In this document: piece after piece, positions 1-7,557 of the stretch
How the letters are laid out: each line of letters opens with the position of its first letter
How positions within the stretch are numbered: the stretch's first letter is position 1
From: Pinguiococcus pyrenoidosus
Taxonomy: Eukaryota; Sar; Pinguiophyceae; Pinguiochrysidales; Pinguiochrysidaceae
Assembly: GCA_019677205.1 (NCBI GenBank)
Contig: JAAMXY010001978.1
Span: 1 to 11,997, forward strand
DNA: 11,997 nucleotides
Reading direction: 5' to 3'
Program-made: the position numbers and the translations under genes
Notes under the pieces: generated by a model
What the model was told of the DNA's origin: nothing
Database searches by the model: none
What the model saw: only the letters and a program-made list of their open reading frames with translations

Positions 1-47
1 AAGACCAAGACCACGGCAAGAGACGTGCGCGAAAGAGGAAAATCTAA
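1..47 (+). CDS. Possible 3' end of an upstream gene (last 14 codons)
   Basis: Frame 3 stays open from the window edge to a TAA at 45-47 and would end a protein in a basic tail, GKRRARKRKI. Base composition changes sharply to AT-rich right after this stop, as at gene ends elsewhere in the window. The piece is far too short to assign a function. Frame 1 is also open to 108, so the frame is not certain. This is a guess from composition and the stop position only. Confidence 0.2.
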   Translation, partial: DQDHGKRRARKRKI

Positions 48-664
48 AATAAACATTACAAAAGCTTCAGAAATGAAATTTATTTTGGACAGGGCAAGGC
101 GAGCCTAGACGACCTTTACAACAGAATACAAGGACAAAAAGGAAACAAATTTTAAACTAATTTTACAAATTAAACAACCATTTCAAAACTATTTCAAAAC
201 ACAAACACGCACAACCTCCGAACTCCTTGAAATACTCGAGCCGCAGGCGACCCTCAGTATCGATCGTGTGGGAAATCCGCTCGCTCGTTTTTACTTCGTG
301 GAAAGGATTCTGTATGCTAGCTCGCAGACCGTTTGAACATATCTTGGTCTGCTAAAGCCAAAGAGAGGCGCAGTAAGAATTCCACTTGCGGAAACCTTCT
401 GCTCAGGAGCCAATCCGCCAGCGTCTAGACGCAGTTATTTGTCAATCCTATTTTTGCCTAAGGACCAGTTTTCCGGGGAAGTCCTGGCGCCGCTTTGCGT
501 TCTCCCGCCTGTGCAGCGCCAGAGTGTCCTTCTGTCGCGCGCCGCCCCTGCCACACCGCGGCCGCGTCGAGGAGTGTGGCGAGAGCCAGTGTTTGGAGCG
601 CGAGCTTTGGGCGCTGTGCCCGGCGTGGATACATCTGTCTGCCGCTCGGTTTCCTCTTCCAAAG
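48..664. other. AT-rich spacer followed by the GC-rich Rab leader
   Basis: About 48-220 is AT-rich, with a short direct repeat (ATTTCAAAAC at 180-189 and 191-200). GC rises from about 230, and 480-660 reads like a 5' leader and CpG-rich promoter of the Rab gene. The open frames that cross 386-805 run into the Rab start region in other phases and resemble no protein family I know. I see no RNA gene or clear TATA box here. Confidence 0.5.
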
Positions 665-1710
665 ATGGCGACCGCCAACGAGGATTACGACGTGCACATC
701 AAGTTGCTAATGCTGGGGGACACCGGCGTCGGGTACGTAAACAGACAGCCGACACGCAGCTTGGGAACGAGGCGCGGTGCCGAAGTGGCGCCCGGGCGCG
801 TTTAAGTTCTCTGACCTCGACGCGGCTCCACCCCCCCCAAAGGAAAACGTGTCTGCTCCTGCGCTACGCGTACGACTCGTTCTCCACCACGTTCATCACC
901 ACAATCGGCATCGACTTCAAGATCAAGTACGTCAGCGTGGACGACAAGAGAGTCAAGCTGCAAGTGTGGGATACTGCGGGGCAGGAGAGGTGAAACCCAA
1001 CCTCGCCTCTCAACTGTTGTCCGCTGTGGCTCCCATCGACTCACGAGCCGCGGACGTCGGGACTGTCGCAGGTTTCGCACCATCACCGTGAGCTATTTTA
1101 AGGGCGCCCACGGGATTCTTCTTGTTTACGATGTCACAGACCGCGAAACCTTTGAGAATACGCGCCACTGGATGCAGCAGATCAGGTCAGCCATCTGCCT
1201 CTGAGCCGCAGTCCTCTCGAGGCCTTGCGGCCACCCCGCATGTGGCGTGTGATTCTTCTCACCTTCTTGGGCCTCTTCCTGCGCTCGTGCTTGGCGTCAC
1301 AGTCAGCATGCAGATTCGAACGTAGAAGTCATGCTCGTGGGCAACAAGGCAGATAAGGACGACCGCGTCGTGTCGACAGAGGAAGGAGAGGAGCTTGCCA
1401 AGGCCTTTGGGGTACGTGAGGAGCGCGTCTCTCAAGAAATTGTGGCTGCCAAGCTTGGCCTTGGCCATGCCCCGCTGAAGAGTTAGGAAGGACAGGGCTG
1501 ACCCCGCTTCTCCCGTTCCCTCGCGACCGCCGTGCGTTTGGTCACAAGGTGCCGTTCATGGAGACGAGCGCCAAGGATAACATGAATGTAGAGGATTGCT
1601 ACACAGCCCTCGCGGGTGCAACGTTGAAACGATGGATGGCGGAGAACAGCGCGACCCCTGCCGGAGTGTCGCTGTCGACGGCGACCGAAACAAAGGGAGG
1701 GTGCTGTTAA
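665..1710 (+). CDS. Rab small GTPase, Rab8/RabE-like, five exons
   Basis: Exons are 665-732, 843-989, 1072-1185, 1303-1411 and 1549-1710. Every junction is GT-AG and in phase, giving 199 residues, the usual Rab length. The P-loop GDTGVGKT (residues 18-25) is split by intron 1. The switch I threonine lies in [10 protein letters not shown] (42-51), DTAGQER is at 66-72, NKAD at 124-127 and the base-binding ETSAK at 151-155. The protein ends in GGCC, a double-cysteine signal for geranylgeranylation, so it should attach to membranes. GIDFKIK and [14 protein letters not shown] resemble the Rab8/Rab10 (plant RabE) group, which acts in Golgi-to-plasma-membrane traffic; Rab1 is the main alternative. 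The intron 3 acceptor at 1301-1302, not the later AG at 1315-1316, restores the family sequence [18 protein letters not shown]. The start AAGATGG has A at -3. The tail after SAK is about 44 residues and not informative for subtype. Confidence 0.95.
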
Positions 1711-1859
1711 GCCAGAAGGGACGCCAGAATGATGAAGTGTGTACATAGTGAGTGCTCTGCACTCTCCTGCGGGACACAACTCGAGTCGTGCGCCCGCCCA
1801 GCCGGAAGGCTGGTACAGCGCTTGTAGGCCGTTCTCGGCGGAGCCGCAGGGTGGCAAAA
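1711..1859. other. Convergent intergenic gap between Rab and the orphan gene
   Basis: A 149-bp stretch between two stop codons on opposite strands. It must hold the 3' ends of both transcripts. I see no clear AATAAA signal on either strand. Confidence 0.5.
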
Positions 1860-3191
1860 TCAATCCGACTTCTTCTCCTCCTCCTCCTCCTCCTCCGTGC
1901 CGTGGCCGAGGTCGGGAGCACAACTTCCGGCAGCATCCTCGTTCGCGAAGTGCACCACCGTGCCTCGCTTCTCTCTGGTCTCCGCAGCGTCCCTCCACGT
2001 CTTCGGATCGCTGTCCTCACGGCTTGCCAACAGGTTCCTCGCGCCGGATGCCTCTTGTGTCCGCGCCAGCTTGGCGGCGAGGATCTGCCTTTCGAACTTT
2101 CTCCGCACCGCGGTCCGGCCCCGGTGGCGGATGACGAAGGTGACTGTCGACACCTGCAGGCACTTCGCCTGATCCACCAGTCTCTTGCACACCTCTCGAC
2201 AGATGCTGCTGCGCCGCGGCAGCTTCAGCAGCTTGAGCGTGTCGACACAGACGAACTTCACCAGCGCCCCGGGCGACAGCGCCGCCAGGAGCCGCGCGTC
2301 GACTCCCTTTACAAACAGAGACAGCGCCCTCGTGTGCCAGATGTCGAACGGTCGGACCACATAGTCCCACAGAGCCCTCATCCCATGGCGCACGAACATG
2401 ATCTGGTGCGCCAGGGTCACGAAGGCCACCTCCGCCGCCCGGTCCTTGGCGATCGCCAGTCTCTCCCGCATCCCCTTGGTCTCGTTGACGTGCTCCAGCC
2501 ACCTCGTCTCCTCCTGGTGGTGCAGCTGCCGATTCGCAATGGCCGCGGTCTTCTGGTTGCGCTTCCTGCGCAGCTCTCGCTGGAACTGCAAGTTGCGGCC
2601 GATGGGCACCGGCTGGCCAAGCTTGCCTGTGGGCCGCAAGCCAGGCAACGGGAGACTGGTGCTCGGACCGGACGTCCCGGCCAGAGCCCATTGGCTGCAG
2701 TCCCGCGCCAGCACCTGCTCGTCCAGCGGGCCTCTGGGAGCGGCCTCGTCGCCCTTTTCGTGCAGTTCCGTCAGCACTTCCAGCAGCTCGCGCAGGAGGC
2801 CGGCGTCGAAGCTCCGCTCGCCAGTCTTGCCCTGGCGGACCAGCTTCTTGGCGCCGAGCTTGCCCTGCTCCAGCGCGCCCGCCAGCGTGTCGTCAGGCGA
2901 CTTCTGAGGGGGGACGTCGAAGTGCGTGGCGGTGACAACGCCCTTGGGCATCCGCCGTTCCGCCTCGCTCAGCGCCGCAGAACTGCCCAGAACGTCGGAC
3001 TTGGCCTTGTGGCCTTGGGGCGCCGCAGCGCTGTGGGGCGTCTCCGCGCCATGGGTCAAGCGAGGCCGCTTGGCCGCTGGAGAAACGTCCTCCGCAGCGC
3101 CCATGAGCGCCTCCGAGGCCGGCGGGAAGCAGGCGATGGCCGGCGTCTTCAAGCTGATTTCGGCGGGAATCTCCACCTGTGCGCCCGCCAT
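1860..3191 (-). CDS. Unrecognised basic protein with a possible nuclear signal, 443 aa
   Basis: I do not recognise this family. The first in-frame ATG is at 3191-3189 (GGAATGG, G at -3); the frame is open further upstream, but only with non-ATG starts. Residues 1-100 look disordered and include KRPRL (41-45), a possible nuclear localisation signal. Residues 125-150 could form an acidic helix. Residues 198-260 are highly charged and probably helical (RELRRKRNQK, KGMRERLAIAKDRAAE). Residues 255-370 form the most folded-looking part, with hydrophobic segments, HGMRALWDYVVRPFDIWH, and several cysteines (315, 331, 335, 344). The C-terminus is a run of seven glutamates followed by KKSD, encoded by a GAG repeat. 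On the minus strand a good splice acceptor (CTTTTGCAG, ending at 3227) lies 36 nt before the ATG, so a 5' leader intron or an extra upstream exon is possible. The protein-like composition supports this strand over the long antisense frame. Confidence 0.7.
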   Translation of the reverse strand: MAGAQVEIPAEISLKTPAIACFPPASEALMGAAEDVSPAAKRPRLTHGAETPHSAAAPQGHKAKSDVLGSSAALSEAERRMPKGVVTATHFDVPPQKSPDDTLAGALEQGKLGAKKLVRQGKTGERSFDAGLLRELLEVLTELHEKGDEAAPRGPLDEQVLARDCSQWALAGTSGPSTSLPLPGLRPTGKLGQPVPIGRNLQFQRELRRKRNQKTAAIANRQLHHQEETRWLEHVNETKGMRERLAIAKDRAAEVAFVTLAHQIMFVRHGMRALWDYVVRPFDIWHTRALSLFVKGVDARLLAALSPGALVKFVCVDTLKLLKLPRRSSICREVCKRLVDQAKCLQVSTVTFVIRHRGRTAVRRKFERQILAAKLARTQEASGARNLLASREDSDPKTWRDAAETREKRGTVVHFANEDAAGSCAPDLGHGTEEEEEEEKKSD

Positions 3192-3593
3192 TCCAATGGC
3201 GTCGGCACGAGTCGGGGTCGCAAAGCCTGCAAAAGCGACTCCCAGGGCGGAGCGCAATCGGGAAGCGGTGGATGCGCGCGTCGGGCCGAAACCGCGTGGG
3301 GCGCACCGCGGATGATGAGAGGGCGGGAAGTTTGTGTGGGGAAAGAAAGTCAAAGCGACGAAGTTGTCTGTCCCTCCCGGCTTCCGCGCGGGCTTGGCCG
3401 GCGTTGTAGATCGGGAAAGAAGTCAGGACAGATACGGTGACCAAGCGAGAGGGATTGGCGGAAGCGTCAATACTGGGACACCTGTGACAGACTGAAACCA
3501 ATCAACGCGGAGTTTGGGGCCAGCAATCCGCTATTTGATTCTGCGACGATCAGCGGGGGACAGATGCCGAGTTTCGGGGAAGGATGCGCGTGA

Positions 3594-3622
3594 CAGACAG
3601 ATAAACAGACAAACAGACAGAC
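3594..3622. repeat. CAGA/ACAG-type short tandem repeat
   Basis: The sequence is an imperfect run of four-base units (GACA, GACA, GATA, AACA, GACA, AACA, GACA, GACA) in the divergent spacer next to the AT-rich patch. It is visible directly. No function is implied. Confidence 0.75.
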
Positions 3623-3714
3623 ACGCTGCATGAAACTGAAAAGTTGAAAAAGTTGGAAAATCTAGTTAAAATTGAAAATGTTGAGTAATTACCTGAAATT
3701 ATGAACAAAACAAA

Positions 3715-3970
3715 TTTAACAGCGATTCCATATAAGAACGTCGACTATCGGTGACTTTGTATCCGTCCGCTTAGTACTCTTTTGCGCATTGCGACGCATC
3801 TCACGCCAACGAAAGTGCGTAGATGGAAGCCAAATTTTGCAAGAGGTACCTAGATTGATTTGAAAAGGAAGCTAAAGCCTGTTGCGGCGCTTTCCAACTA
3901 CGTGCTCGTAATTTGGTATGCCAAATGCTCGCCCAAGCACCCGACGTTCTTATATGGAATCGCTGTTAAA
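3715..3970. mobile_element. MITE-like element with perfect 29-bp terminal inverted repeats
   Basis: The left arm 3715-3743 is the exact reverse complement of the right arm 3942-3970 across all 29 bases, with 198 bp between them. Near the outer ends each arm contains TTAA (3716-3719 and 3966-3969), and CAGCGATTCC follows inward from the left TTAA. TTAA is the target duplicated by piggyBac-type transposases, so a non-autonomous element flanked by TTAA is a natural reading. However, TTAA is its own complement, so it cannot be told apart from an extension of the inverted repeat. No transposase frame lies inside. The interior has one small palindrome (ATTTGG/CCAAAT, about 3911-3926). A long-range hairpin of other origin is the alternative. 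No second copy exists in this window, so family membership is unproven. Confidence 0.55.
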
Positions 3971-4118
3971 AATTGAGTTTCGTGTCCGTCTCTCAGTGCT
4001 GGACTGGACAGATCTTGCCTTTCCTCGGCTCTGGACAGACACAACGCCAGTCTGCCGCTTGTACCCTCAAGTTCAGCGTGAAAGAGCAGCACCGCCGGGA
4101 AGGCAGAGAAAGGCCGCA

Positions 4119-5235
4119 ATGTCCAAAGTGTCTCCCCGCCGAGACGGCTTTCACCTCGTAAGCCGCCTCTTGAGCGGAATGTGCTCCTTGCCCGCTTCCT
4201 CAGCAACGCTCCCCTCCCTGTAGGTCAGCGACGCGCCGGCGGTCTGGCGGGATCTGAGCCCTTCACTGGGCTTCCAGGATGTGACGCTAAAGTTTGCTGA
4301 CGCTGATGGCGTCGCGAGAGTGGCGATTGACCGCCAGCATGTGCGGAACGCCTTCCGGCCCATCACGGTGGCCGAGCTCCGCCGCGCCATCGACATCTGC
4401 CAGGATGACGTCAACATCGGCGTCATTGTTCTCACAGGAGAAGGCTCGGAGGCCTTTTGCTCGGGAGGTACAGCCAGCATCTCTCTTGCCGTTTGGTACT
4501 CCGGTCTCTCCGGGCACCTTGCAAGCCAAAGGATGGCTGAGGCATGTATCGTAGGTGACCAAGCGCTCCGAGGAGAAGGAGGCTACGACGATGGCAGTGA
4601 AGAAGTGCCGCGGCTGCGCGTGCTGGACCTGCAAGTGCAGATGCGGCGCTGTCCCAAGCCCATCATCGCGGCGGTGGCTGGCTATGCCGTGGGCGGAGGG
4701 CACATCCTGCACATGGTCTGTGATCTGACCATCGCGGCGGACAACGCCGTCTTCGGGCAGACCGGCCCGCGAGTTGGGTCCTTCGACGCGGGCTACGGCT
4801 CCAGCCACATGGCCAGGATCGTCGGGCAGAAGAAGGCGCGAGAAATCTGGTTTCTGTGCAACTTTTACTCTGCTCAAGAGGCGCTAGACATGGGCCTCGT
4901 GAACACCGTAGGTGAGCTGCTCCCCATGGACGGGTTTGATCCGTTGCATGCATCCAACTCCGTCGTCTACAACGCACCCGGCTACAGTGCCGCTAGAGGC
5001 CTTGGAGAGAACCACGATGAAGTGGGCGAGGCGCATCATGCAGAATTCCCCAACGGCGCTCGCCTGCCTCAAAGCGGCGCTGAACGCAGATGAAGACGGT
5101 GCTGCGGGCGTCATGGAACTCGCCGGCAACGCCACCCGACTGTACTACATGTCTGCCGAGGCGAAGGAAGGGAAGACGGCCTTTTTGAAAAAGCGCCGCC
5201 CCAGATTTCGAGAGATCCCTCAATCCAAGCTCTGA
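4119..5235 (+). CDS. menB: 1,4-dihydroxy-2-naphthoyl-CoA synthase (naphthoate synthase), peroxisomal type, four exons
   Basis: Exons are 4119-4157, 4224-4467, 4555-4911 and 4988-5235, with GT-AG introns of 66, 87 and 76 nt and matching phases (0, 1, 1), giving 295 residues. This crotonase-fold enzyme closes the second ring of o-succinylbenzoyl-CoA to give dihydroxynaphthoyl-CoA, a step of phylloquinone synthesis. Visible family blocks are [28 protein letters not shown] (active-site tyrosine loop), [48 protein letters not shown] and [16 protein letters not shown]. By alignment to E. coli MenB, Q163, G165 and W193 match the bicarbonate-binding residues of type I enzymes, and S170 and D172 match the catalytic loop. 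The C-terminus is SKL, the canonical PTS1 signal, so the protein is predicted to enter peroxisomes. I chose the ATG at 4119 (G at -3); an in-phase ATG at 3918 would add 67 residues. Introns 2 and 3 fall exactly where they restore the family sequence. Confidence 0.95.
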
Positions 5236-5379
5236 CAGCATAGCTCAGAGCCTGCGGCGTTGAGGCGCCATCAGACGGAGCGACTTTTGCGGAGCATCCG
5301 CCTGCTGAGTGGGGCCAACGAAAAGCCATCGTGGTCCAAGTGGGTGCCTTTGCTGGCCGCCCTCTCTCTCTCCTATGCC
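5236..5379. other. Convergent intergenic gap between MenB and the TRF4-like gene
   Basis: A 144-bp gap between two stop codons on opposite strands. It must carry both 3' ends. Nothing else is recognisable in it. Confidence 0.5.
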
Positions 5380-7557
5380 TCATTCGCTTTCGACCTCGGG
5401 ATCCGCGTATTTGTCAGCAGCAAAGATCCTGTGGTTTGGACCACCGGGACGGACGAGGTGACTCCGACCAGCCAAGTACGGGTCATTCCCATCGATGATG
5501 AGACCCAGCAGGCTGTAGCGCGAGTCCAGGGCATCCTCGTCATTGCAGCGGGATGCCACCCCGCGCTTCAACGACTCTGCACACCAATCGAATGCCCGTC
5601 GGACCTGTCTCAGCAGGAAGCGTATCACCGAAAAGAAGCAATGAGCGTGCTTTTGCTTTGATGCGTGCTTCCTCGTTTGACAGTCGCGCACCTCGTCGAT
5701 CATATACGTGTTCTTTCCCACGTCTGCGGTGCCGTTGTCGGGATTCTCCACAGAGATCAGATACGGACGAGCCGGCGCCAGCCAGCCTCGTTGCGCCTTC
5801 TTGAAGATCGTGCCTCCATCCAAGAGCGATACTCCACAAACCCCATAGTTGAACCCCTAGCACAGCGCGGCTTTCGCATTAGCATGCTGTGTCTCTCGTC
5901 GCTTGTCCGCCTCAAGCGGCTCAAGCGGCCCAAGCGGCCCAAGCGGCCCAAGCGCCTTTGAACGAAGCCACATCCAAAGTCGACGCTCACCTTCGCGTAG
6001 TAGTCCAGAAAGCAAATCAGGAGCACGCCGAGGTTCGAGTCCCACGGAAAGTATTTCGGGCCTGCAGCATGCCAAGCAAGATGAGAGACTCGCTCCGGCA
6101 TCAAACAACCCAAATACTGCCCAGACCTATGCTTTCTCCTGTGTCGCCTGCGTCCTCAGAGTCGTCATTCTGCCCAGCCTTTCTTCCTTCATCTTCATCC
6201 ACGTAATCCTCGTCGTCGTCATCGTCGTCGTCGTCGTCATCGTCGTCGTCGTCGTCGTCATCATCATCCTCGTCGTCATCATCCTCCTCCTCCTCCTCAT
6301 CATCATCATCATCCTCGTCTTCGTCTTCATCATGATCGTCATCATGATCCTCCTCCTCCTCCTCCTCCTCCTCTGGTTCGTCCACGTGTTTGTCACCGCT
6401 ACCAAGCAAACCTTCGCCTTTGCCTTCCGCACCCACTTTGTCGGCATCGCCGTTGCCTTCGCCAGTTCCACGGGTGCCATTCATCATCGGTCCATTCTGT
6501 CCTTTCCCCGCTTCTCCATCCGTTTTGCTGTCGGCGTTCTCGAAGTAGGCATTCCCAAGCGGATGCCGATTGCCGAGGCGATGCTGGAGGAAGCTGATCG
6601 TCATGAGGGTGATCAAGAAGGATCCCACGCCTCCTGCAAAAGTTTCATTCAGGTCCCTCTGCTTCAGAAGGAGCTTCAGCGTCATGATGAGCGGTCGAGC
6701 GGCGGGAAAGGCACGCAGCGCTCGCCGCACTAGTTGAGACGACCGGGGCCCATCGTTCCGATTGAAGCTGATGTCCACGGCGATGCCTGTGCGCACGTGG
6801 GTGATCTTGATGATGGGCACCTTGGCCCGTCGAATGACCAGCATGTGGCTCCCGATGCCCGTCTGCCGGATCGCGTCCGAGAATCTGTAGGACATGCGAA
6901 TTTGAGCTCGAGTTTAGCGGTTCTTGTCGCTTTCTGGCTTCTTCACTTCTTCCTTCAGCCGCATCTGAAGCAACACAAGAAGCGTGTGGACGCGGCACAA
7001 CATACATGGAAAGCGCGTCTCCGGATGCACCATTGATGACCACATCCAGATCACTGGAGGGAAGCGAGAGCCCCGTGAAGCCGGAGCCGAAGAGCCAAAG
7101 CTGCGATCCGGGCCAGATCGCCGTCGCCATTTCACTCAGTTCATCAATGACTCCCTCGCGCGCCTGTGTTTAAGCCACGGTGAGAAGTGGCCCGCCTTGA
7201 CATTCTCTGGCGCTCTCTTTCGGGGGGGGGCGAAGAGGTGTGTTTCCCTACCCTGCGCTCTCCTGGAGTGGGCGTCAGCAGGTCGCAGAGCTCCAGCACT
7301 TCATTGTGCAGCGCCACAAAGGGGTGGATGTTCAGGTCGTAGCCGTAGTCCTGATACTTCCAAGGCGGCATGCGGCGTCGGGCCTCGATCTGGTGAGAGA
7401 GGGAAGGGAGAGGTCGCGTTCACGGGCGAAATGGACGTCTTGTGACACAAACCACGGAAGCGCTTTGGTGCCCCACTTCTCCACCTACCTCTTGTGTCGA
7501 CGATTTCGAGAACGCGAGGAAGCCATCGTCGGTGGCAGCATCTCGCTTGCGCTTCAT
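5380..7557 (-). CDS. TRF4/PAPD5-like non-canonical poly(A) polymerase with an acidic insertion, seven exons
   Basis: Exons in transcript order: 7557-7489, 7389-7252, 7164-7006, 6884-6127, 6061-5991, 5856-5692 and 5604-5380, about 527 residues. The N-terminus MKRKRD may be a nuclear signal. The nucleotidyltransferase motif FGSGFTGLSLPSSDLDVV (about residues 95-112) supplies the first two metal-binding aspartates; the third is in GIAVDISFN (about D160). The family's central and nucleotide-recognition blocks follow: NLGVLLICFLDYYAK, GFNYGVCGVSLLDGGTIFKK, ISVENPDNGTADVGKNTYMI and VRRAFDWCAESL. Relatives add short A-tails to nuclear RNAs for exosome decay or trimming. Between FLQHRLGNRHPLGN and NLGVLL, where relatives have a short link, there is an insertion of about 140 residues whose core is nearly all Asp and Glu. 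The junction of exons 2 and 3 does not agree in phase with a standard GT-AG intron (see findings). The exon 4 donor could also lie at 6117. The other junctions are in phase. Confidence 0.88.
5911..5955. repeat. Nine-base tandem repeat, five copies, inside a TRF4-like intron
   Basis: On the plus strand the units are CTCAAGCGG twice, CCCAAGCGG twice and CCCAAGCGC once, without gaps. The array lies entirely inside intron 5 of the minus-strand polymerase gene (5857-5990) and fills a third of it. The flanking exons join correctly without it, so it is not coding in this model. Confidence 0.85.
6185..6376. repeat. GAN (Asp/Glu) trinucleotide repeat coding for an acidic tract
   Basis: On the minus strand this is about 64 codons, almost all GAC, GAT, GAG or GAA, with a few CAC/CAT interruptions. 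It encodes the acidic core of the insertion in the TRF4-like polymerase (about residues 293-356). Synonymous switches between GAC and GAT are frequent, while the reading frame and acidic identity are kept. Both an old slipping repeat and selection on the protein could give this pattern. Confidence 0.85.

Larger units (their letters stand above)
3192..4118. other. Divergent spacer between the orphan gene and MenB
   Basis: This 927-bp stretch must hold the promoters of both flanking genes. From left to right it has a GC-rich leader of the minus-strand gene (to about 3560), a tetranucleotide-like CAGA repeat (3594-3622), an AT-rich patch (3630-3720), an inverted-repeat element (3715-3970, listed separately), and a MenB leader of about 150 bp. 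An open frame beginning with ATG at 3918 runs in phase into the MenB start at 4119. I see no recognisable gene in it. Confidence 0.6.

Noticed and set aside
3192-3353. N-terminal 54-residue extension of the orphan protein
   Set aside because: It begins with TTG, not ATG (the plus strand reads CAA at 3351-3353), and a splice acceptor on the minus strand interrupts it. The ATG at 3191 is better supported.
1752-3440. A 562-codon plus-strand open frame across the orphan gene
   Set aside because: It is antisense to the minus-strand gene. Its product is very rich in Arg, Leu, Gln and His without domains, as expected for the reverse of GC3-rich codons; the minus-strand product looks far more like a protein.
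4281-5093. MenB read as one continuous frame through intron 2
   Set aside because: Intron 2 is 87 nt, a multiple of three without a stop, so the frame stays open; but splicing restores the conserved SGGDQALRG and the inserted 29 residues match no MenB.
6032-6043. GGTTCGAGTCCC, which looks like a tRNA T-loop (B box)
   Set aside because: It lies inside exon 5 of the polymerase gene, where the other strand encodes the conserved SNLGV, and no matching acceptor, D or anticodon arm is present.
5903-6733. A 276-codon plus-strand frame with a long Ile/Val/Leu run, resembling a membrane protein
   Set aside because: It is the reverse of the Asp/Glu codon repeat in the minus-strand polymerase, and antisense GTC/ATC repeats mimic a membrane segment.
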